NCBI GenBank assembly: GCA_017516745.1
Contig: JAFXBF010000016.1
Span: 50,596-114,595, forward strand
DNA: 64,000 nt
Reading direction: 5' to 3'
Source: Clostridia bacterium
Lineage (GTDB): Bacteria; Bacillota; Clostridia; Oscillospirales; Acutalibacteraceae
Each line of letters starts with the position of its first letter. Position 1 is the first letter of the stretch. Shown one piece after another: positions 17,426-24,760 of the stretch. The notes beneath the pieces were generated by a model. That model had not been told where the DNA came from. It made no database searches and worked only from the letters and a program-made list of their open reading frames with translations. Both the position numbers and the translations under genes were made by a program.

Positions 17426-17863
17426 GGAACAAGAGGAATTGTTATCATAAATAAACCCGACGAAATCACAATTTTAAATCTGGGCGGTTTCAGAATAGAG
17501 CTTGAAGCTGCCAAATTCGGCGGAATATCCGACCCGAGAAATACTGTACTTATGAAAATGTTTACCCTTATAGATATCGGTGAACGTGCCGGAAGTGGTA
17601 TTCCGAATATCTATAGTAATTGGAACAAGCGAGACTGGTCTGTGTCGACAATCAGTGAGGAATTTGATCCTGAACGTATAACATTATCGTTACCTCTTAA
17701 AAAATTGGTACTCAGAAACTGCATTCTGAGTACCGCTTTGCTTGAGTATTCTGGTTTGATAAATGAGCATAAACAAAAACGATATAGTGGCTTTCTTCAT
17801 TTACTTCTGCTCAGAAACAAACCCTTATATTGCTCCTGTTTTACTTGTGCGTTATGTTATTAA
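17426..17863 (+). pseudogene. 3' remnant of an AlbA_2/RecG-like ATP-binding protein gene
   Basis: The frame reads GIVIINKPDEITILNLGGF, ISDPRNTVLMKMFTLIDIGE and RAGSGIPNIYSNWNK. This is the characteristic C-terminal ATPase-like end of proteins with an AlbA_2/Schlafen-type DNA-binding N-terminus (often annotated RecG-like helicases or transcription regulators). Everything upstream is missing; the frame has a stop at 17381-17383 and no ribosome site. From about 17705 the frame runs into the dispersed repeat, so the last ~50 codons are not part of the family. The remnant may come from the insertion or recombination event that placed repeat copy 2 here. Confidence 0.7.
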
Positions 17864-18157
17864 GAAATCCCCGATACGGATTTCTAAAAAACTTATGGCT
17901 GGCTGAATGGGAAATTCTGCTTTTTAGGAGGAAGCTAAAAAGCATATTCTCGGTTTGTTTTAATCTGTGTTTTCAGTCAAGAACCGATAACCTTTCCGTA
18001 TACGGAATTTCCCATTCAGTATAAATTACGGAAAGGTGTTTTAAGGGGTATTTTAAAGAGCAAAGAAAACAGTGCTTTTTAATCAATTTTTTCTTCTGAT
18101 TTTTGCCGTTTTTATAGCAACACCCAACCTGAGTTTTTATCACTCAAGTCGGGTGTT
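17705..18157. repeat. Dispersed structured repeat, copy 2
   Basis: This matches 2259-2705 in order and orientation but has clearly diverged. The first hairpin is shortened to 11 bp (17707-17717 with 17724-17734). The core stem CTGAATGGGAAATTC (17903-17917) with GAATTTCCCATTCAG (18005-18019) is perfect although several pairs differ from copy 1. The inner hairpin GCTTTTTAG/CTAAAAAGC is also re-paired. The blocks ATCCCCGATACGGATTTCT and CCTTTCCGTATACGGAATT are kept. The end hairpin (18119-18157) adjoins the stop of the papain-dockerin gene. The two copies bracket the 2.7-17.4 kb surface-protein island as direct repeats. Confidence 0.75.
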
Positions 18158-18173
18158 TATGAGTTTATATGAG

Positions 18174-20555
18174 TTATTTAATTATGAATGAAAATACAAG
18201 TGCGAAAAGCTTCTTAATTAAATTGAATATGGTTGTGATTATCGCTTCAATGCTTATTTCATCGGCTGACTGTTCGGGTGTTGTGTTTGTATCGGTTATC
18301 ACCTGATGCGTATCATCAACATCAGGTGTGATACCCGGAGTCATACCTGCGGACTGGTCAATAAGCATTACATATTCGATATAATCTGCATTTGTAGCAA
18401 GTTCTACCGCTGTTTTTGTCTGGTCAACTTTATTGAGCAACAGACCGGCACCAATGAGCAAGTCAACATCCTTATCATCTATCACACCGTCGTGATTACA
18501 GTCTGCCGCTGTCCATATTGCGGTGCCGACGTCTTCTTTATCAAGTAATCCTTTGGCAATAAGATTTACAATGAAAGCATCCTCGCCGTCATACCAGCCG
18601 TCGCCATTGATGTCGCCAAAAATAATAACGGTATATTCATCTAATATTTTATCGCCGTTTTTGAGTGTAGCCTTTGTTCCCGTGCCGAAGCCGTTTTCGC
18701 TTTCTGTATAAATCCACTCATAACCGTCAGCTACAAATGCTGTGTAGGTGTCGAGTGAAACAGCACCTGCATCAAGACCGTAGATTTTATTTTCTGCATA
18801 GTCAACAACCATTCCGTTTGTTGCTTCAAAACCTGTTGCAGGTATTGTATGTAAATCGGTTTCATTTCCACACTCTGCGCAAACCTGCTTTTTGCAGCCG
18901 TCTGTTACAGCGGTCGGCTCTGATTCAACAACCCATTGGTAATTGTGTTCAAACTTCGGAATAACTGTTGATTTAAGTATTTCTTTGCACTGTGTACATT
19001 TGGTTTCTGAATAGCCGGATTCTTTACAGGAAGCAGAAACAGTTGTGGTTTCAGCCTGATGATCACAGTTTGTGAACGCTTGAACGAAAACATTTTTTGT
19101 ACCTTGTTCTTCACTGTAGAACCAAGCAGAACGATTTGATACATATATGAAACTTTCGCCTTTGTTACTTGAATAAGTAAAATTAGCATTCTCGTATCCG
19201 AAATCATAGTCGTATTCTATCGGGATTCGGGTTACACCGTTTGTTGCTTCATATTCAATAACTACAGAAAAGTATGTATTAGGATTCAATTTGATATCTT
19301 GTGGAAGCTCTATTGTATGATAACCCTTTTTCGGAACAACAATCGGATAATTAATGGCAAGTGTACCCTGTGTGGGATCTGTGTAATTTGAATTAATATC
19401 TGTATATATTTTGATATTTAGATTTTGGTTTTCTTCGACTGTATATGTAGATACGGCGGAAAGAATTTCATGTTCGTCCGCTTTAAAAACATTGGACACA
19501 GAAGCAGGACCTTGTAATGTTCCGTACACTTGTGTTCCCGTGCCATTGTATGTGTAATTTTCTCTGTAAGTATCTGAAGGCTGTGCGGTATATCCTACGA
19601 TTTCAATTATACTTGCGTCGTAATATGATATCCAAAGATAATCGTTATTACTATCTTTACAAAGCCAAGCGCCGTCTGCGGGAGGCATGAAATCTGGTCG
19701 TCCCCATTCTGTTTCGTAATAAGAGTATTTTTCCCTCATTGGGAAGTAATCATCCCAACCTATAATGGCGACTTCATGTAAAGATGTTCTATTGTAATCA
19801 TATTCATAAGTCCAAGTAATATCTGGTCCGTTAAAATCAGCATGCATATTGCCATATGAAAAAGAAATGCTTGCCGAACCAAAATTACTAACCCAGTTTT
19901 TTACATCGGTTATGTTATTCAGCCATTCAGCGGACTTGATTACAAATCCGCTGTCTGTATTATATCGGTATGTTTCATCAATTATAGGACCTTCGCTTTC
20001 GGGAGGGAAATCAGCTTCATTAGCTATACCTGACCATCTTGCGAGAGCTCCGATAGCAGTAGAGTGAGTGGCACCGATTGCGTAAGCTCCCATTTTGTCG
20101 GCGTTGGGGTATTCTGCTATAAAATAATCGTCAGGATTAAAATTAACCGTAACACCGTCGCCATATGTAGGATTATTGACATATGTTGATTTGGTGTTGC
20201 CAAACCAAGCAAGATGAGCTTCGGAATAATCGGCGTTGATATCGTCAAAACCCTGCGAAATGTTGTATGTTTCAAGAATGCTTATTTTCGCATAGCTCCA
20301 ACAGGTTCCCCACTCTTGTCTCTTAAGTGGTGTAACCCATCCATAGTCTCTTGCATCAAACGATGACGGCAGAGCTTCATCTTCGGACATCAGCGTTATC
20401 TGACCGACGCTTGAGTATGTCGGTGTATAGCTCTTTTCCGGCAGCCCGTCGGGACTGACGATAATTTCCATATCACTCGTTTTTGCATATGCAGAAACCG
20501 GTACAGATGCTAACAGCAAACAGAGTATAAGAGTTATGGTAATAAATCTTTTCAT
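18174..20555 (-). CDS. Secreted papain-family (C1) cysteine protease with type I dockerin, 793 residues
   Basis: A signal peptide (1-24) precedes a C1 peptidase domain. FDARDYGWVTPLKRQEWGTC contains Gln80 and the nucleophile Cys85; His lies in TSLHEVAIIGWDD and the Asn region in WLCKDSNNDYLWISYYD. A lectin-like beta domain follows (~330-485). Next are two Cys-pair modules of the CTQCKEI/CAECGNE type (~490-570) and a type I dockerin at ~647-706 with two calcium loops, GDINGDGWYDGED and ADCNHDGVIDDKD. The C-terminal tail (ISIEAIITTIFNLIKKLF) is hydrophobic. The dockerin predicts docking to a cohesin scaffold; no cohesin is in this window. It is transcribed after the 293-residue LRR gene. No clear ribosome site precedes the ATG. 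Confidence 0.88.
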   Translation of the reverse strand: MKRFITITLILCLLLASVPVSAYAKTSDMEIIVSPDGLPEKSYTPTYSSVGQITLMSEDEALPSSFDARDYGWVTPLKRQEWGTCWSYAKISILETYNISQGFDDINADYSEAHLAWFGNTKSTYVNNPTYGDGVTVNFNPDDYFIAEYPNADKMGAYAIGATHSTAIGALARWSGIANEADFPPESEGPIIDETYRYNTDSGFVIKSAEWLNNITDVKNWVSNFGSASISFSYGNMHADFNGPDITWTYEYDYNRTSLHEVAIIGWDDYFPMREKYSYYETEWGRPDFMPPADGAWLCKDSNNDYLWISYYDASIIEIVGYTAQPSDTYRENYTYNGTGTQVYGTLQGPASVSNVFKADEHEILSAVSTYTVEENQNLNIKIYTDINSNYTDPTQGTLAINYPIVVPKKGYHTIELPQDIKLNPNTYFSVVIEYEATNGVTRIPIEYDYDFGYENANFTYSSNKGESFIYVSNRSAWFYSEEQGTKNVFVQAFTNCDHQAETTTVSASCKESGYSETKCTQCKEILKSTVIPKFEHNYQWVVESEPTAVTDGCKKQVCAECGNETDLHTIPATGFEATNGMVVDYAENKIYGLDAGAVSLDTYTAFVADGYEWIYTESENGFGTGTKATLKNGDKILDEYTVIIFGDINGDGWYDGEDAFIVNLIAKGLLDKEDVGTAIWTAADCNHDGVIDDKDVDLLIGAGLLLNKVDQTKTAVELATNADYIEYVMLIDQSAGMTPGITPDVDDTHQVITDTNTTPEQSADEISIEAIITTIFNLIKKLFALVFSFIIK

Positions 20556-20563
20556 AAAGCATC

Positions 20564-20593
20564 GGCAAACAAATTATCTTTAGCTTGTTTGCC
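20564..20593 (-). promoter_or_regulatory. Hairpin just before the papain-dockerin gene
   Basis: GGCAAACAA (20564-20572) pairs with TTGTTTGCC (20585-20593) 8 nt upstream of the start codon, where a ribosome site would normally lie. It could tune translation relative to the upstream LRR gene. Confidence 0.4.
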
Positions 20594-20626
20594 CTACGCC
20601 CCCTTGCCTATGTTTTGCATTTGCAA

Positions 20627-21508
20627 TTACTGACCGAATGTGAACCAAGAAACAATCATTTTGAAAAAGCTGATAACAGTTGCAAAGAAGGTTTTAATCG
20701 GAGCAAAAATCTGTTCGAATATGGACTGCTCTTCTTCGGGAACAAGATCTTCAAGTGTGTCGGGATCTACATTAAAATGAACAGCTTTAACAAACGAGTC
20801 GACTTTGTCGCCTTTATGTGTTTTCTCAAGCCAATTAAAATTAGTTACCGCCCAAAAATCCATATCCATAGTGCTCGGATGATTCCAGACAACGATATCG
20901 TTCCACTGCTCTTCAGTACCACAGTAGTACAGTTCAATATCATCCGTAAGAGAAAAAGCCTCAACTTCAATGGACTTAACGCTTGTGGGAATTACAACTC
21001 GTTTTAAATTTTGACGATTTCTGAACGCCCATAATTCAATACTTGTTACTGTATCGGGAATGATTATGCTTAATGTATTTTCGTTGCCGGCACTCATAAC
21101 TTTAGTTACTGTTTTACCTTCAAGAATAGAAGGAACTATAATATTTGCGTCTTTTTCAGTATTTTTTTCAATATCGGGGTTACCAACAATAAATAATGTT
21201 CCGTCATCTAAAACTTTATAAAGCCATCTGTCATCTTCGTTTGAATAAAGCCAGTTTTTGTTATTATAATGACGCCATTCATTGCCTTCATCATCTGTAT
21301 AGCTTAAACCATAAACATCTCTGTCCCAAAAACATTCTTCATCCGAATAAGCGGCGGAAAGATATGCAGCATCCAAAACGAATTGTTCCTGCTCATAAGC
21401 GCTGCCAATCGGTGTACCGCTGCCGGGAGCTGCGAATGCGACTGTACTCATTACAAAAACAAAAACAACTGCCAGAATGAGCGACATAATTTTCTTAAAG
21501 TTTTTCAT
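20627..21508 (-). CDS. Secreted BspA-like LRR protein, 293 residues
   Basis: A signal peptide (MKNFKKIMSLILAVVFVFVM, cleavage near AFAAPG) is followed by a Trp/Tyr-rich domain (EWRHYNNKNWLYSNEDDRW) like that of the 277-residue protein at 5592. Then come BspA-type repeats (IIIPDTVTSIELWAFRN, VVIPTSVKSIEVEAFS). The C-terminal 30 residues (IFEQIFAPIKTFFATVISF) are an amphipathic hydrophobic tail. The two small LRR proteins are therefore paralogues. The AGGAGGT ribosome site is strong. It heads an operon with the papain-dockerin protease 71 bp downstream, behind an ECF-like promoter and a ~155-nt leader, which links it to the tethered-sigma regulon. Confidence 0.82.
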   Translation of the reverse strand: MKNFKKIMSLILAVVFVFVMSTVAFAAPGSGTPIGSAYEQEQFVLDAAYLSAAYSDEECFWDRDVYGLSYTDDEGNEWRHYNNKNWLYSNEDDRWLYKVLDDGTLFIVGNPDIEKNTEKDANIIVPSILEGKTVTKVMSAGNENTLSIIIPDTVTSIELWAFRNRQNLKRVVIPTSVKSIEVEAFSLTDDIELYYCGTEEQWNDIVVWNHPSTMDMDFWAVTNFNWLEKTHKGDKVDSFVKAVHFNVDPDTLEDLVPEEEQSIFEQIFAPIKTFFATVISFFKMIVSWFTFGQ

Positions 21509-21675
21509 AAATTTACCTCCTGAAACTTCGTGCCCTAATATATATGATTGTTACGGCACATTTTTATTAATGAAATCCGGCGTTGCACTTATTAGCTGCT
21601 TTTCAAAAAATTTGTCAAAGTCTACATAAAACGACATTGCAGTTTAAGAGCAAGTTTGTCAGCTTTCTGTAAACA

Positions 21676-21702
21676 TAGACGAATGAGATATGAAAAGGTT
21701 TC
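21676..21702 (-). promoter_or_regulatory. ECF-sigma-like promoter of the LRR/papain-dockerin operon
   Basis: GAAACC (21702-21697), 15 nt and CGTCTA (21681-21676) on the minus strand are the best match to the two sites upstream of the sigma gene at 10026-11672. On the plus strand the shared block reads ATAGACGAATGA here and at 11790. Confidence 0.65.
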
Positions 21703-21737
21703 AACTTTTTTGAAAAATTTTAAAAGTTAACAATAAA

Positions 21738-21895
21738 AAAGTGCGCAGCCAGAAGCTACGCACCGAAAAATACATAGCTCCGATTGCTGCGACACAATTC
21801 TGCCTTCTGCGTGAGAATGCTGAGAAAAGAGCATGTATTTTTACCAAAGATAAAAATACAAACTCACGCTTTAGGCCAATATTGAATTGTGTCGC
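21738..21895 (-). ncRNA. Candidate small RNA of about 158 nt with own promoter and terminator
   Basis: A sigma-A promoter ends 7 nt before 21895. The predicted first base starts a 12-bp closing stem (21884-21895 with 21789-21800). Inside are a GCC/GGC pair, a 7-bp stem (GCGTGAG/CTCACGC) and two apical hairpins. One is GTATTTTTA/TAAAAATAC; the other is ATGCT/AGCAT with a CTTTTCTC loop. Together they form a three-way junction. A Rho-independent terminator follows: GTGCG.AGC with GCT.CGCAC (21741-21763) and then TTTTTTATTG. No protein is encoded. The pyrimidine-rich loop could pair with ribosome-binding sites. I do not recognise it as 6S, SRP or another known family. Confidence 0.65.
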
Positions 21896-21901
21896 ACTAA
21901 T

Positions 21902-21930
21902 AGTATATCATTTGTTTTTCAGCGTTTCAA
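21902..21930 (-). promoter_or_regulatory. Sigma-A promoter of the small RNA
   Basis: TTGAAA (21930-21925), exactly 17 nt, TATACT (21907-21902) on the minus strand. Confidence 0.7.
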
Positions 21931-21990
21931 TAGAAACTTTCGCTTTTTGCCGCCAAATTAAAACTAATTTAATATTTTATAATTACTTGT

Positions 21991-22015
21991 AGATTACAAA
22001 CTGTTTACGTAATCT
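21991..22015. promoter_or_regulatory. Operator-like inverted repeat upstream of the 175-residue gene
   Basis: AGATTAC (21991-21997) and GTAATCT (22009-22015) form a 7-bp inverted repeat with an 11-nt centre, about 90 nt before ATG 22103. The spacing fits a dimeric repressor site; the protein is unknown. Confidence 0.35.
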
Positions 22016-22102
22016 TAGCGCTTTATACGTACTCTCTCAGCATTCTTCCTGTATGATGTATTTGTCGGAAGACAATATCAAAAATCGAAAGGATGTTTAA
22101 AA

Positions 22103-22630
22103 ATGGTAGTAAGTGAAATGTTCGTAAAACATGTGTGCGAGGAATACGGCTTAGAGGTTCCGCTTTTCACAGAAGCCTTCAACTGCACGCAAAAACCGCT
22201 GCCGTATATTATTTTCCACATTGCAAAGGAAAAGTGCGGAGTAGAAAGTATCGGCGAGTTTTTAAGTGTAGAAAGGATAAAGGATTATTTGTTCGAGGAT
22301 GAGCAGGAGGAATTCACTATGTGCATTCTTGAAGAAAACGAGTTTGTGGTGTGTGACCGATCGTTAGAGAATCTCGGTATTCATCCAACGGACATTATAC
22401 TCTGTGACCCGAAAAACAAAGAACCCGAAAACAATAAGCTTATGGTAATAAAAGTTGATGATTTCGTTTTCGCCGCAATGCTTGAGGAATGTGATGACCC
22501 TCAAAAATATTTGATTAAAGCCAACGGGTGGTGTGATGATTTCACTATGTTCAGGGATAAAATTAAAGTTTTAGGTGCCGCAATCGGTTGGAGAAGAGCA
22601 AACGAATCTGAACACAGAGAGATTATTTAA
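22103..22630 (+). CDS. Protein of unknown function, 175 residues
   Basis: The gene starts at ATG 22103 after a GAAAGGATG ribosome site. The protein is acidic, with no signal peptide or transmembrane segment, and rich in Cys (7 residues). The second half (LMVIKVDDFVFAAMLEECDD, then KVLGAAIGWRR at the end) recalls the C-terminal part of S24/LexA-like repressor proteins. However, I see no clear Ser-Lys dyad, no DNA-binding domain and the length is short, so I do not assign that family. It is monocistronic: two hairpins follow it. The leader contains TCTCAGCATTCT at ~22034-22045, the same 12-mer carried by the divergent small RNA. Confidence 0.6.
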   Translation: MVVSEMFVKHVCEEYGLEVPLFTEAFNCTQKPLPYIIFHIAKEKCGVESIGEFLSVERIKDYLFEDEQEEFTMCILEENEFVVCDRSLENLGIHPTDIILCDPKNKEPENNKLMVIKVDDFVFAAMLEECDDPQKYLIKANGWCDDFTMFRDKIKVLGAAIGWRRANESEHREII

Positions 22631-22643
22631 AATTTATTGCTGC

Positions 22644-22749
22644 AGGGAAGCGCCTTTTAGTGCTTCCCTATATGTATTGTTTTTGCAGTCGCCGAAATTA
22701 TTAAGCACCGCTTTGCCGTGATTATAAAACGGTTCAGCGGTGTTTTTTT
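22644..22749 (+). terminator. Two terminator hairpins after the 175-residue gene
   Basis: AGGGAAGC (22644-22651) pairs with GCTTCCCT (22662-22669). A second hairpin, CACCGCT (22706-22712) with AGCGGTG (22736-22742), is followed by a run of seven T and is the stronger Rho-independent terminator. Confidence 0.75.
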
Positions 22750-22810
22750 CATTTTAATCTTTTTGAATACGGAGTATTGAAACAGCATACAATAATAATG
22801 TTTATAAATA

Positions 22811-22846
22811 TTGACAATTTATTTGTTTTTGTTTATAATTATAAAC
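22811..22846 (+). promoter_or_regulatory. Promoter and palindromic operator of the hipBA operon
   Basis: TTGACA (22811-22816), 17 nt and TATAAT (22834-22839) form a consensus sigma-A promoter. The -10 is embedded in a perfect 16-bp palindrome, GTTTATAATTATAAAC (22831-22846), the expected kind of site for autorepression by the HTH antitoxin encoded next. Confidence 0.75.
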
Positions 22847-22865
22847 GTTATCAGAGGTGATTGAT

Positions 22866-23186
22866 ATGGGAAAGAAAGCTGTAACAGTATTACCGAGTAC
22901 AGAAAAGATATTAACAACTATGGGGGAACAAATACGCTTAGCACGACTACGCAGGCAGCTTTCTGCAGAGCTTGTTGCCGAGAGAGCAGGAATCAGCCGT
23001 GCGACTTTATGGAGTGTTGAAAAAGGAAGCCCTTCGGTTGCTATAGGAATCTATGCTGCTGTTTTGCACGCACTCAATAATATGGATACGGATTTATTGC
23101 TTGTTGCAAAGGATGATGAATTCGGTAAGAAGATGCAGGACCTGAATATGCAGGTTAAAAAGAGAGCGCCGAAGGGAGATAAATAA
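22866..23186 (+). CDS. HipB-like XRE-family antitoxin/repressor, 106 residues
   Basis: I use ATG 22866, with AGAGGTG 7 nt upstream, instead of the in-frame GTG at 22857. Residues ~20-75 are a Cro/C1-type helix-turn-helix (IRLARLRRQLSAELVAERAG, ISRATLWSVEKGSPSVAIG). The C-terminal tail is basic. The stop overlaps the hipA start by one base (TAATG), so translation is coupled. In known HipBA systems the HTH partner binds and neutralises the kinase and represses the operon; the palindrome over the -10 box fits this. The symbol is by family and context. Confidence 0.85.
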   Translation: MGKKAVTVLPSTEKILTTMGEQIRLARLRRQLSAELVAERAGISRATLWSVEKGSPSVAIGIYAAVLHALNNMDTDLLLVAKDDEFGKKMQDLNMQVKKRAPKGDK

Positions 23187-24436
23187 TGGAAAAGAAGATA
23201 TTTGTGTATGAGAATTTCAGTTCAGAAAAACCTCAGAAATTAGGCGTTCTGTATGTAGATTCTCTTCGAGGTGCTGAGCATTATTCATTTGAATACGATA
23301 ATGAATGGTTAAAGAAAACCAACTTCCGTTATCATCTTGACCCTGACCTTTCAATGTTTTCCGGCAGGCAGTACACAACAAAACAGGTTTTCGGACTTTT
23401 CGCCGATGCTTCACCCGACAGATGGGGCAGAGTGCTTATGAAGCGCCGTGAAGCAATACAGGCACGCAAGGAAGACAGAAAACCGAACAAGCTTTATGAC
23501 AGTGATTTTCTGCTTGGTGTATATGATGAAACCCGTGTCGGTGCAATCAGATTTAAAGATACAGAGGACGGACCGTTCTTATCCGACGACAAAGAAACCG
23601 CAGCACCGCCTTGGGCAACTCTTCGTTCTTTAGAAGAAGCATCCCGTCAGTTTGAGAAGGATGAAAACATTCTGAATGAAAAGTGGCTCAAGCAGCTGCT
23701 AAAACCCGGCTCATCGCTTGGCGGTGCAAGACCGAAAGCAACGGTTGAAGATGAAAGTGGTAATTTATGGATTGCAAAGTTCCCTTCAAAAAATGACGAT
23801 TACAATGTCGGTGCATGGGAAAAGGTCGTACATGATTTAGCAAGAATGTGCAAGCTGGATGTACCCGAATCCAAATTAGAGAAATTCTCAAAGGACGGAA
23901 GCACTTTTCTTGTTAAACGTTTTGACAGAGACGGGAAAAGGAGAATACATTTTGCTTCAGCAATGACTATGCTTGGCAAAAGTGACGGTGCATCAGGCGA
24001 TGACGGTTCAAGCTATTTAGACATTGTCGAGTTTATAAAATCATACGGTGCATATCCGAAAGAGGATCTGCTTGAGCTTTTCAAGCGTATAGTATTCAAT
24101 ATGGCTGTATCAAATACGGACGACCATTTGAGAAACCACGGTTTTGTTCTGGCGGAAAAAGGGTGGAAACTGTCTCCGCTTTATGATGTAAATCCCGTGC
24201 CCTACGGCGATACGCTGTCCTTGAATGTTGATAGCTTTGACAACAGCATTTCAATAGAGCTTGCCGTTGACTCGGCAGAATATTTCGATATTAAAACAGG
24301 TGAGGCAGAAAAAATAGCTGAAGAAATACTAAGCGTTGTAAAAGCTAACTGGGAACAGCTTGCGGCTGAATACGGAATTAACCGTGAACAGGTCGAAGAA
24401 ATGCGCCCGGCATTTGATGTGTGTTACAGAAATTAA
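23186..24436 (+). CDS. hipA: HipA-like serine/threonine kinase toxin, 416 residues
   Basis: The N-terminal ~100 residues match the HipA N1 domain (YENFSSEKPQKLGVLYVD, then FGLFADASPDRWGR). The kinase part contains the P-loop-like SSLGGARPKATVEDESG, the Lys of LWIAKFPSK, the catalytic-loop SNTDDHLRNHGF and the metal-binding LSPLYDVNP. HipA kinases phosphorylate glutamyl-tRNA synthetase in E. coli and related targets elsewhere; the target here is unknown. The length is normal for the family (about 410-440). All key motifs are present, so it is probably active. The region downstream (24437-24760) contains a terminator hairpin, a GGTGTAAAT direct repeat (24594-24615) and no gene. Confidence 0.88.
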   Translation: MEKKIFVYENFSSEKPQKLGVLYVDSLRGAEHYSFEYDNEWLKKTNFRYHLDPDLSMFSGRQYTTKQVFGLFADASPDRWGRVLMKRREAIQARKEDRKPNKLYDSDFLLGVYDETRVGAIRFKDTEDGPFLSDDKETAAPPWATLRSLEEASRQFEKDENILNEKWLKQLLKPGSSLGGARPKATVEDESGNLWIAKFPSKNDDYNVGAWEKVVHDLARMCKLDVPESKLEKFSKDGSTFLVKRFDRDGKRRIHFASAMTMLGKSDGASGDDGSSYLDIVEFIKSYGAYPKEDLLELFKRIVFNMAVSNTDDHLRNHGFVLAEKGWKLSPLYDVNPVPYGDTLSLNVDSFDNSISIELAVDSAEYFDIKTGEAEKIAEEILSVVKANWEQLAAEYGINREQVEEMRPAFDVCYRN

Positions 24437-24528
24437 TAAAACAGATTACCAAATCATCGTTGACATCTGAAAAAAGCAGTTTACAATATATTTATCTACC
24501 AAACTGTAACAAATCGAACAATAAATAA

Positions 24529-24554
24529 AGGTGTTGAGACAAATCTCAACACCT
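24529..24554 (-). terminator. Terminator hairpin downstream of the S-component operon
   Basis: AGGTGTTGAGA (24529-24539) pairs with TCTCAACACCT (24544-24554). The T-rich tail (TTTATTTATTG) is on the minus-strand side, so it best serves transcripts coming from 25.7 kb. Confidence 0.55.
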
Positions 24555-24760
24555 CCATGTCATATCAAGGCTGTTTTTTGCATCAATTGGTGTAAATTTG
24601 GTGTAAATCGGCGATAAGTTCAGTCCAAACCCTAAGTATATCAACGATTTCAGAGATTAGTGCAGATATTGCCGTGGCAGACAAAAAGAACTCTGAACAT
24701 AAAACTATCTCCGATTCTAAAATACAGTTTTATGCAACAATAAATTGTTGCTAAAAGAAT

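Noticed and set aside
21738-21895. 6S RNA or SRP RNA
   Set aside because: The structure is a three-way junction with a terminator, without the long single bulged hairpin of 6S or the GGAA-tetraloop SRP core.
22103-22630. S24/LexA-type repressor
   Set aside because: The C-terminal similarity is short and the Ser-Lys dyad and DNA-binding domain are not visible.
24560-24760. Integrase gene remnant or attachment site
   Set aside because: A GGTGTAAAT direct repeat is present, but the reading frames are interrupted by stops and no core attachment duplication or tRNA end is seen.
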